From Aquila chrysaetos chrysaetos (Eukaryota; Chordata; Aves; Accipitriformes; Accipitridae): DNA of 64,000 nt. Made by a program: the position numbers and the translations under genes. The notes beneath the pieces are model-generated. The model ran no database searches and had not been told where the DNA came from. It saw only the letters and a list, made by a program, of their open reading frames with translations. The stretch's first letter is position 1, and the number at the start of each line of letters is the position of its first letter. Positions 1 through 10,300 of this stretch are shown piece after piece. The stretch lies in the NCBI RefSeq assembly GCF_900496995.4, contig NC_044006.1:32053120-32117119 (forward strand), written 5' to 3'.

Positions 1-379
1 TTCCTCGTCGGGGCGGCCGCTCCGGCACCCCGCGGGCTTCCCCTCCAGGCGAGCAGGTAGCCGCGACGCCCCCCCCCGCCCGGCCGCGCGTTCCGCCCCC
101 GGCAGGTTCTCGCCTCGGCCCCGCGCTCCGGGACTCTCCCTTCCGAGGGGAGCGAGCGCTGGCGGCCCCAGGGGCAGCCTGGCCCAGCGCCCGCCCACCT
201 GGTGCTGCCCCGCACCTTGCGTGAGGAGAGGGGCAGGAGGCGGGGGGCGGCGGCGGGCCCGGCCCGTGGCGCTGCGCCGCCGGGGGCCGGTCCCCCGCCA
301 GGCGGGGGGGGGGAAGGAGAGGCGGCGGCCCCTGCCGCCGTAACCGCTCCCCATCCCGCCCGCTGGTGCCGCCCCCAGT

Positions 380-394
380 ATGGCGACACGGTAG
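380..394 (+). CDS. Minimal upstream ORF (four codons)
   Basis: The ATG at 380 with A at -3 and G at +4 reads four codons (MATR) to TAG. It matters only if transcription begins upstream of 380. Confidence 0.25.
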   Translation: MATR

Positions 395-507
395 AGGAGC
401 GGCTGCGCCGGGGCGCCCGCCCCCTCCCGCCTCCCTCGGCACAGGCACGGCGCGCCGCGGGCGAGCGAGCGGCCTCGGCGGCGCTGCTGCCGCCGTTGCC
501 CCCCACA

Positions 508-600
508 GGGCTCAGCGGCGGAGGAGGATGGCGGCGGCGGGCGCGGCGGCGGCGGGCATGGCAGCGGCGGCGGCGGCAGCGGCAGCAGCGGCGGCGGGGC
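508..600 (+). repeat. GGC/GCA trinucleotide repeat tract in the 5' leader
   Basis: Interrupted GCG, GGC and GCA triplets cover most of this stretch (for example GGCGGCGGCGGCAGCGGCAG). Such tracts are length-variable and prone to secondary structure. Confidence 0.7.
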
Positions 601-695
601 CGAGCGGCCGCGCGGCGGGATCCAGCACCGTCCCGAGCAGCTCATGGTGGCGCCCCAGACCCGCAAGCAGCGGCCGCGCCGGGGCCGCCAGCTGA
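528..695 (+). CDS. Upstream ORF in the ZNRF2 leader, poly-alanine
   Basis: The ATG at 528 has A at -3 and G at +4, as strong as the main start, and opens 55 codons ending TGA at 693-695. The first half is almost pure Ala with a few Gly, from GCG/GCA/GGC repeats, and contains a second in-frame ATG at 558; the rest is Ser/Arg/Pro-rich. It lies wholly upstream of the main ATG, so any role would be translational control. Whether the mRNA starts far enough upstream to include it is unknown. Confidence 0.4.
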   Translation: MAAAGAAAAGMAAAAAAAAAAAAGPSGRAAGSSTVPSSSWWRPRPASSGRAGAAS

Positions 696-1012
696 GCCGG
701 ATCCCGGCGGGCGGCTCTCCTCTCTCGACACCGACCCACCGAGCGACCCGTTACCCTCCCCCGGCGCGCCCTCTCCCCCCTCCCCGGCGCGACCCGCGCC
801 TCGGATCGCCCCCGCCGGGGCCGGACTCCCACCACCCCCGGGGGCCGCGGGAAAGGCGGCGGCGGCGAAGGGCACCGGGCAGCGCCAGGCGGCGGCGGCG
901 GGACCATGGGCGCGAAGCAGAGCAGCCCCACCGCCGCGAATGGCCGCACCCGGGCGTACTCGGGCGGGGATTTACCTTCCTCCAGCAGCAGCAGCAGCGG
1001 CGGCGGCGCTAA
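644..1012 (+). CDS. Upstream ORF overlapping the ZNRF2 start
   Basis: The ATG at 644 (C at -3, G at +4, moderate context) opens 122 codons in a different frame from ZNRF2 and ends TAA at 1010-1012, about 107 nt inside the main coding region. The product is Arg/Pro-rich without recognisable domains. In a GC-rich exon a long open frame is expected by chance, so I propose at most an inhibitory role, not a functional protein. Confidence 0.25.
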   Translation: MVAPQTRKQRPRRGRQLSRIPAGGSPLSTPTHRATRYPPPARPLPPPRRDPRLGSPPPGPDSHHPRGPRERRRRRRAPGSARRRRRDHGREAEQPHRREWPHPGVLGRGFTFLQQQQQRRRR

Positions 1013-1380
1013 CGGGACCGGCGGGCGCTCGGCGGGCGCTGCCGGGCGGTACGCGCACCTGGCGGCGGCGCCTCATGCCGCTCCCGGCGGCGCGACGGCG
1101 GCAGGAGGAGCGGCGGCGGCGGCGGGGGGTGCCGCGGGGTCGGCCCCCCGGAGCAGGTCCTTAGGGGGGGCCAGCGCCTCCGGGGCCCGGGCCGCGCAGT
1201 CCGCCTTCAACATCCCCCACAGCAGCGGCCCCTACGGCTCGCAGGACTCGGTCAACAGCACCCCGGAGGAGGGCGGCCGGGAGCGGCCCGCGGGGGGCGG
1301 CGGCGGCGGCGGCTCGTCCGGCGGGCCCCGGCTAGTGATCGGCTCGCTGCCCGCTCACCTCTCGCCGCACCTGTTCGGAG
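906..1380 (+). CDS. ZNRF2: ZNRF2 coding exon 1 (N-terminal regulatory region)
   Basis: Encodes residues 1-158 plus the first base of codon 159. The ATG at 906 has A at -3 and G at +4, an optimal Kozak context, and gives the expected MGAKQS myristoylation start. The exon is very GC-rich and codes for low-complexity Ser, Ala and Gly tracts broken by short conserved islands: RTRAYSG, RSRSLGG, FNIPHSSGPYGSQDS and RLVIGSLPAHLSPH. It ends GGAG|GTAAGG, a good donor in phase 1. The open frame runs on past the donor to 1667, but this is intron: the reading after residue 158 is anonymous Gly/Arg-rich sequence, and the family continues GGFKCPVC, which is found in the exon at 33296. Confidence 0.96.
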
Positions 1381-4300
1381 GTAAGGGCCAGCCCGCGGGG
1401 CGGGCGCGACGCGGCGGGGGGGGGGGGGGGGGTTGGGGGTGTTTAGCTGCCTGTCGCGCTGCTGCGGGGCTGGGGGCCCGGGCGGGCGGGGGGTTTCCTT
1501 CCCCGGCTCCCGGCCCCGCGGTGGGACGGGTAATGAATCATCACTTTGGGGAGAGCGGCGGCTCTTTCAGGCTTGCGTCCGCCGGAGGGGGGCACGGTTT
1601 GGAGACGGGGTTTTCAGGCCAGCGTCTCCTATTGTTTGTAAGGAGAGCTGTGAAAGGGGGAGGTTAAAAACGAGCCCCGCGGCGGTGCGGTCGGGACGGC
1701 GAAGAGGAAGCAGAGCCTCGCCGGCCGGCGACTTTAGACTCTAATAGCTGTAATCAGTGCCTGTGCAAATACTCTTGGCTGCTGCTTACATAATTAGAAT
1801 TTAATTGGATCATGTGTCTCCGCCGTTTATTCTAAAATCGGACCAAACCCCTCTTCAGGTACTGATTAGTATGTGGCTGATGCTTGTTCCTCTTTCCAAG
1901 TTCTCGGGTTCTCGGTTCTGAAAGTCGATTAAGAAAAACAGAAGTTAAAGTAAGTTTCTTTGTTTATTTTCCCCCTAAGAGATGAGTAAAGCCGGATAGC
2001 TGTCCGTGCCGCTGAAGTACAGGCTTGCAGCACCCGTACCGTATAGTCTTGAGGATGGCCACATGTGCTCTTGAGGCAGAAGAAACACACAGCGAAACTC
2101 TGAATTAACCAAGAAGCTGAGGCTCTTTAAGAGGCATATTAGATGTAGAGCAAGTTGTCATAGTTTTTTGTCTCTCCTGTGATATTGAGATGAATAGGGC
2201 TGGTATAGGACTTGCATTTTACTTCCTGTGTTCTTCACCTTAAAAATCTGCCTGTAAGTTGCCAACTGCTTTCAGAGTTGCTGACTACTCTCAGTACTGC
2301 TTGTTCTAAAGATCGTTGTTCGTATAAGTCAAGCATTAAGGTGCAAGGTGACTTTTTAAATTGATTAATTCTCTTGATAATTCTAATATATGTATGTATT
2401 ATAACCTGTCTAAATACTAACCAACTTCACCAAAAGCTTTCTTTTGGAAAAGAGGAGCCTAATGTAAAATTTCTACGTTTCTGTATTCTAGTTAATCTGT
2501 TTGTGAATACTATTTGTAGCAGGTTGGGCTTTCTTCTTTTCTGTAATGCAACCTGTTTTTAGCCAAAGCAGAGCTGTCTTCAGCCTGACTGTCATAGGGT
2601 GTGCAAGGTTTCTGTCACATGGCCTGCCACCTATATGTCTGTTGACCTGAAAATAGCATAGCTGTTACTTCCTAGATCTAAAACTACCTCCTCCCAGCGC
2701 AGTGGTTGAACATTAACAGAAAGCTGTCAAACCCTATTATAATAAGGGAATATTTGCCCTTAAGAAAGAAAACATAACTATTTTCATAGTACCAAGCTGC
2801 TCAATAGGAGTGCTTTGTTGCAAGGATGCTCATTGTACCATCATGGTAGCTTGTGGGGGAAGAAGGTGCATGCATTTCTCTTGGTGATGAAAGGATGCCC
2901 TATCACGGAGCATTGTGCAGTTTGTGCTACGCACAAGGGAATTAAAACATGTAGCCAGCTGTTGCTCCAAGGTAAAACTTTTTTTTTTTCTCCTTGCTTA
3001 AACTATGTCTTGCAACCTGCTTTGCTGCCAGGAGGGAGTGGATTAAATGTAAATGCAGTGGTGAGGATCAATAACCTAGGAAAGTGTTTATTCAGATGCA
3101 GGAAGGTCACTTCAGAATAACTCTGAATTTGATCGTACTTTTTTATGGCACATAATCTATTAATTGCTGTACTACAGCATATTTTGTCTTTTGCAAATCT
3201 CTGAAATTGATATATTAAAGAGGATATAGGCTGAAATGGCGCAAAGCTTGTTGCTTTTTCTGGTGCAGGAAAAGTGCCAGGAGGGGTACACTCTCTTTAT
3301 CTACTGACTAATAAATAAGGAATGCCATATGCTAGGAGTTTGAGTAGCAAGTTTGAAAATACGCTGTCCTTATGTTGTCAGAAGATGTCAATGAATCTAC
3401 TTGCTGCTTCTCTTTTAAAAATCTTAGTATTTCTTATTGGGATGAATAATCATAATACTGCAACACCTGTGAATGTTTCACTTGAAACATTATTCTTTTC
3501 TTCAATTTAAGTATTATGTGATATCAGTGATACATTACTCCACATCACACTGAATGTTGGTGTCCTTATTTAGTTGCATGCTTTGTGTTTTCTTGGTTCC
3601 TTGTAATAACTAGATGCTTGGAAGAAGTAGCCCCACTGGAGATGATATATTAGCATCAGCATGGTGAAAAATAACTTGAAGCATTGTTTTGTCCTGATGG
3701 TAACTAGCTCAAGCTTGTCTAGGTGTGGTATCTGGCATTTATCTTGTGTATCATAAGCATGCTTGAAGTCCCCTCCCTTGTTTTGTAACTTGCAAATTAG
3801 CCAAATTGTTTCTTCTTATTGTGAAAACTACTGAAATTAATTTTGAGGATTAGCATAGCAATTCTATCAAAATTAAAATAAAAAAGAACAAGAATAACTT
3901 CCATAACTTGAACTGAATCTCCAACTATTTATGTTTTTAGGCATACTGCTTGGCTTCATCAATCAGAGACACATGGGTGTTGCATTTGTTAAATTACTGT
4001 AATTAATTTGCCATTAGTGAATTATACTCTATTGTCACTTTTACTGAGCAGCCTTGCGTGCTGAACTAATGTATAAATACTAACTCTCTAATGTAACGTA
4101 CTTAAATCCATACTATGCTTGTTAATATGCCATTTGAACAAGAATATAAAAAGTATTATGTTATTGTATGTTAATGTATTAGAAAGTATGATCACTTATT
4201 TTCTATGTTCCTTTCATAGGAACTGTAGTAACAACAGCCTTTCCTGACTGTGAGGGTCTGATGTTCCTGTCTGACCTCAGGCTGGTGCACCTTTATGATC

Positions 4301-7300
4301 AACATATAACAGAGTAAATACTGCTATGTAACTTTACGTCTCATGTCAGGGAGAGTTCAATTTACTGAATAATTGGGGCCTTGGTCTCACAAAAAAAAAA
4401 AAAAAAAAAAAAAAAAGGTGTTTAACTTCGTATTACAAGCATGCCTGGAGTAGGTTTAGAGCATTAACCAAATGTGAGACCCAAATTCCATAAGAACTTA
4501 TGGCACTCTCAGATGCAGAAGCCAAACCTGTACGTGACATTCAAGCACTTTCTCGCCACACAGCGCCGAGTTCCAGCTTTCTTTAAGGCAATAATGCCAT
4601 TATCAGGAATTTTGACCAGAAGTTTCCCGCTCTGTTCCTCAGCGAATGGAACTTCCCCTCTCTCCCAGCCCCAAAGTAAATATTCTTACCTTCTGTTAAG
4701 AATAGCATGTAGAAGAGTTGCCCCTGAGATCCACAGTTAGTTTTTTCCACTGTTTTTAGGCAGTAAGCATTCCTGCGTAGATTGTCAGCACCGCAGTAAA
4801 GCTACTGCTGTAGTTACAAAATAGCTTGGTTTTGTCAACGATGCTTGCAGCAATTGGTTCAGCTAAAAATGGACAGTCTTTCGGAATTTTCTTTGCTTTG
4901 GGTAACTGCTGATGTGTTACTTCCATCACATAAAATGTTGACAGCTCCTCAGAACCCATTTCATGTTTGTGATCCTCTTTCTAGGTGGTCACAACAGGGA
5001 GAATTCTTGGTGAAAACACCTAGTATAAGTATCCTTCTGGTGTGCAAATTTAAATCTTTTCTTGGGAATGTTGTTATAAGACAAGAATAAAGCCTTTAAA
5101 TATTTTTTTATCTTTAAAAGTCTCTTAGGGAAGAATATGTAAAAATTCAACTGAAGATAGCAGATGTGTTACATATTGAGTCTTTTAAATATCCCCATCA
5201 GTTCTTCATTCAAGTTGATCGAGCAGAGACTATACAAGTATTATACAAAATCTCAGATTGCGTTATATACGGTCATATACAATTTTATATGATGTATTTA
5301 TAGACAGGTTTTTAAATACATAGTGTTGTCAGATACAACTGTTGATGGCTTTCAGGCCTATATCAAGACTTGGAGTGGTAATTTGGAGATTAAGTTGCAT
5401 CTGTTCAACTTTATTAGGAGAAGGAAGTTTGTTATGTTCTTCTCAAGCCAAATAATGATCAGGCTTTTTTATGAAGTACTCTACACTCCAGGAGTTATCG
5501 CCAGCTACTGATTGTATGTAACATAGTATGGGTAGAACCTTATAGGTATGTTATAGTAGCATTTGTTTGTAATAATACCTGGTAGAAGTAATGAATGAAT
5601 TCTTCATTCTATAGAATAAAGTTCACAAAAGCTGCAGGTTATAACCTGAATTATTTGTTGGATTGTGGGAAGCAGATATCAGTGGAAGAATGATGTGAAG
5701 TCTCAGAAAAGTTTTTTAGATATCTCTCAAACTGCCTAGAAAGCCGCATCTTGTTTTGTTTTCTATCTGACCTGTTTAGTTATATGGTACATTTGAATAT
5801 GTTCTTGAGGTTCTGTTCATTTTTCTCACACTGTTTTTTGGCAAGTATGGCTGTGTTTTGGTCACTTCCTTGCCTTTCTTCCTCAGTATCGCCCAAGTAC
5901 TATTGCTTTGAGAAATCGCAAAACTCTCAAACACTTTAGACTTTAATGCTGCTCCTGTTTTGCCAGCCAAATTTGTAGGTCTGTGGTCTTTGCCCCTGAC
6001 TTGGGAGAAGTGTGGGAAGCGTGTTTTAGAGTGAGACTCTTGGGGTATCCTCTGTGTGTGAATCATGTTATAAGCAGTGAAACTTGCTGTTGCAGTTTCA
6101 GCTTGTATGCCTTGGTACCACTTGACATACCTTCACTTCCTGGCAGTTGTAAATTTTTTTTTGATGGTTGAGGAAGGCCGGTGAATCTTTGATACAATAT
6201 ATATTTCTCTAAATTATTTTCTAACCATTCAGAAAGAGGAAAGAGTGTAAGGATTTAGTCTAATAAAAACTGTAACTTTTTCATAAAATTCTGCCTTTTT
6301 TTAGAGGTATGATAACACTGCTATTTGCTGTTGTGAACACAAAAAAATCCCGTGTGCTTTTTCAGATGGTTTTGCTGTTGCAGCTCATAGGTCTTAGAAG
6401 GTGCAGCACAGTGAAAGCTAAGAGGCTGTCTCTGCTTTAGTGTTTTGATTTGTTTCTATTCACTTTGCTGCACCAGTGAAACAGAATCATATCCATGGTT
6501 GTCCACTTTGGAAGAATGAGAGCAATAATAATGAGGGGCTGGTTGAAGTCTGCTGATTGTAGAAGAAGGTTAAAATGGAGACCAGTCTGAAAGCTGAGAG
6601 AAGTACAAACATGTCTGTACACATACACATAACTTCGCAACAACCACAGTTTGGGGGGAGATAGATGTGTGCCTCATTTTCTTTTCAGTTATACCAATGA
6701 GTTGACTCCAGAGTGAGAGAAAAGAGTCACTTTTGCAGGCTCTGAAGACATGGGAGGTATTGGAAATGTATTAGCATTCCATTAACCAAAATGCAGGTTG
6801 AAAAATCCAGTGTGCTATGAGAGCAGTCTGAGGATAAGTCTATTGATAGGAGTTTCAGAAGAGCAGTTCTGACAGATGGGTTTGAGGAATCCGATCCCTT
6901 TTCAGGGTCTCGCTGTTCCTGTGTTTAGTGGGATCTTCTGTTGTTCCTGCATATGTACAGTGGGCAGCATACAGTTCCTGGGTGGCAGCAGAGATATAAA
7001 CTCTCCTAAGGAGAGGACAGGAAAAAGTAGCAAAAAGTCCTACACTATGACCCACCTGCTCCAGCTCAGTTAGGAGAGTGCTTTTAGTCTCAAATGTTGA
7101 GTATTTGGACAAATGAGTTAAAAGAACTGTTTGGATCTTCTGTGCAAGTGCAAGTGAAGCCCCTGGGAGCCATGTTTCATTTTCTCCAGTTGGAGACAGG
7201 TCTCTGTGGTGATGAGAGACTTGGGGCACTGGAGTAAAGACTGAGGTGACTGATAGACAATCTTTGAAGGGCTGCTTTTTCTTCTCCTGCCTGGTAAACA

Positions 7301-10300
7301 AAAGGGATTAGGAGAAGCCAAATAATAAAAATGTCAGCACTGCATTTAGGGGAGAAATGTAAATAGTTAATTGTCTGAAGAAAAGAGAACAGCCTAATTG
7401 TAATGGCATATATAAATATTTCTTTTGGCTGTCAAGGCAGTGATAATACCTGATTGAGCCTTTGCAGTGCCAGTTCAAACAAAGGCCTTCCTCTTTAATG
7501 TCTTCAGAATACCTATCCAACCCTGATATCCTGACAGTGTGCCTCTCCTCATGTTCTCTCACATAATTGCAGACTAGTCACCAAAAACCTCCCAAGTCAT
7601 TTTTTTTGTCTTATAAAGAAAGCCTTTTGTCACTGCTAGAAATTCAAGACTATTTTTAAAACACGTTGCCTACTCATCTGTTTGGGTAAGTTGTCTTCTC
7701 CTGTTCTTGCCAGCTGCTCATGGAAAACTTCATCATGTAATTGTTCTTGATTTGCTGTCTTAGCCTTGCGTGAAACTTTAAAGTTTTGAATAATGTTACG
7801 AAGATTTTTGAGTAGGTTTTCCCTGCTATTTGCAGATGCATGAACCAAATTTATATTGTTTTCAAGATTTTTCTGCAGTGTGTCTACTGCTCATTAATGG
7901 TTTAATTAGTTTCAGCAAAGACATATGGTCGTTTCTACAAATTTGTTCATTTATTGTGGTAATGGAACATGTTGTTCTTGCAGATGTTTAACCCATGAAA
8001 AGAAACAGTGATAAACCTTTGAGTGCTCTGAGTTTCTATTTTGGAATATCTTTAAGGACACATATCTTATCAATTAAAAGAAAACAATTTGTATAAAAAC
8101 AATTACCTGAGTAAAACCAGAACAGCACTTCTTAAGCATCCAGGAAAGTGGTTTTGCTGTCTACTCTCTGGTTAGGTATTTCCTAAACAAGTGCCTATGT
8201 TCCTAAGGCCACCTTTCCATTGTAAATGATCACCGTGACTTTCACAAGGATGTCTCACTGTGCATCCAGAGCTCTTTGACGTCTGTTCTTTGGTAGGCTT
8301 CAAATTCTTCACGCTTGCAGAAATGGGAGGGTAAACCATAGAAAGAATGAGGCTGGTTCTCACTTTCACTCAGGACACACTTCTGTTTTCTGCATGGAAA
8401 TTGCATAGTATTGACCCGGAGAGATCAGGAAGCACGCAGGAAAATCTCGTAGGGCTCAGGATGTCTGACTGCCTGCCAAACAGAATATGAAGTGTTGTGT
8501 GGGATTCGACTCCGTTACTCTTAGTCGTTTTTAGGAACTGACCTACCTGGGCGTTTTCTTCTTCCTTGTCTGCTCTGTCTAAAAATCAGACCACCACAGC
8601 CTGTGAATAGTCCCCAAAGGGTGGGTGTGCTGCATACCATTGCAGATATTTTTAGTAGATTCTGTTTGCTGACTGACTTAGTGTGCTATAAATACAGAGT
8701 TCTCATCTGGTATGCACTTTGCATGTCTTCTAGTAACTTATAATGAATTCACCTAAGAATAATGGCAAGAAAAAATGAGCTGTTACAATTTATTTGGCTT
8801 TCTATATGAAGTGTCATTTATATAAAACAATTATTTAGCAACATTTTAACTGTAAATGGCTTTTAAAACTAGTGGTGTTCCAAAACACTTCCTAGTCAGG
8901 CTACCATAATTAGTCCCTATGTCAGATTGATTTATACTGCAATTTCATTATGGTTTTAAAAATTGAAAGTGGAGTTTTTAGATACGAGGGGTTAGTTGAG
9001 CATCTGGAATAGTATCAACACTAGTAAATTACATTCTTTGTTAAGTCTGTACTAGCATGTTGCCTGAAAATGCATAAAGGCTATTCTGTGGGGAAAAATG
9101 AAGCTTTGGTTATGATTCTCCTGGGAATTTTTTTTGTAAAGTATAGGTGTGTATACATTTGCTTGAGTTGAAATATAGTTAAGGCACTTACCACATTTTT
9201 TTAAATTATTAGGACTCAATGCAAAAAGGGGAAGGACCCATGTCTTATTAAAATACAGATGCATCTGTCTGAGTATTGAATTTGACACAAAGTTGAAGGG
9301 AGGGTTCTTGCTGAATTGCGCTGAGCATAACCTAAATGCAGTTCTTCTGTACTGCTAAAATAAAAGCTGTCATAGTGTACACTAACAGATGTGGCCTTCA
9401 TGAAAGAAGTTTAAAAGTGGTGAAGTTTTCCATGTGCAGCAAAAGAAAGGTCTGCTTAGAAGTGCTTTCTGCAGATTGCCTGAACACACAGACAGTGTTC
9501 TGAGAATCTTAAAAAAATTTATTTTATAATGAAATCTGGGCCAATCTGGTGATAGTCTTTCAGAAAACTTAAAAAATAAACTGTCTTCCTGCCAAGAATC
9601 CTAGATAGTTCACTGAAAATCGTGTTGCTTTTGAATCCTGACTACCTGCAGCTATCAGAAGTTTTGCTTCTTGTGGACTGAAGAACATCACTCCTTGATT
9701 CTTGAGCATGCATATGGATTGAAGTTCCAGTATGGGGAAGAATCTTGCCTGTCTTGGGAAAATGCTGTGGCCCTACCAAATAGAGCAGAGCATCATCAGT
9801 TAAGCAAATTTCAGAGAGCTAATGGTAGACAATCTCTGGAATATAAAGAACAGTGGCAATAGTAAAATGCAGTTCTCTATGGTCATTTAACTGCTTTCAC
9901 CATGAGGCAGTCCTCTTTCTTCTCATTGTCTTTGCTGCATCAGCAAAGATGACTAGAGTAGCCTAAAGCAAGGATGGCTGAAGTAGCCTAAGAGGTCAAA
10001 TTGGAGGATTTGCTGTCCATTTTCTTTGGTGCTTTGCTGTCTTTTGGGGAGAATGAGTTGAAAATCACACCTCTGCATTCTGAATATTGTAAGGCATATT
10101 ATGCTTGTGCAGCAGGTGGCTCAGGGCTCCTATAGTCTCTTAAATTGGATAAGCATGATTCATCTTCAGAGGTGATTTTGATGAAGTATCCTGAAAGGTA
10201 ATATTACTGAGTTCAGGTGCGAAGTGCCCAAATACAGTGTTACCTATGTAACTTTCTTCTAGAGTTTTTTAATTTTTCACTGTTGTGATTTTGCAGCCTT

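Larger units (their letters stand above)
1..1740 (+). promoter_or_regulatory. CpG island promoter and 5' region of ZNRF2
   Basis: Extreme GC content with dense CpG from the left edge to about 1740, then an abrupt drop to AT-rich intron. It covers the leader and exon 1, as expected for a broadly expressed TATA-less gene. No TATA box is evident and the transcription start cannot be placed; the 5' leader lies somewhere within 1-905. GC-box-like GGGCGG and CCGCCC words are frequent. Confidence 0.85.

Noticed and set aside
202..1164. A 320-codon open frame on the + strand across the leader and exon 1
   Set aside because: It lacks an ATG at its start, reads as Arg/Pro/Ala low complexity and lies in another frame from ZNRF2. 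Open frames of this length are expected in sequence this GC-rich.
1381..1667. Continuation of the ZNRF2 frame past exon 1
   Set aside because: The reading is Gly/Arg-rich and anonymous after a good GTAAGG donor, and the true continuation (FKCPVC) is found at 33296 in matching phase.
4216..4416. A processed pseudogene ending in the A26 tract
   Set aside because: The upstream sequence gives no protein or RNA match that I recognise and no flanking duplication is visible.
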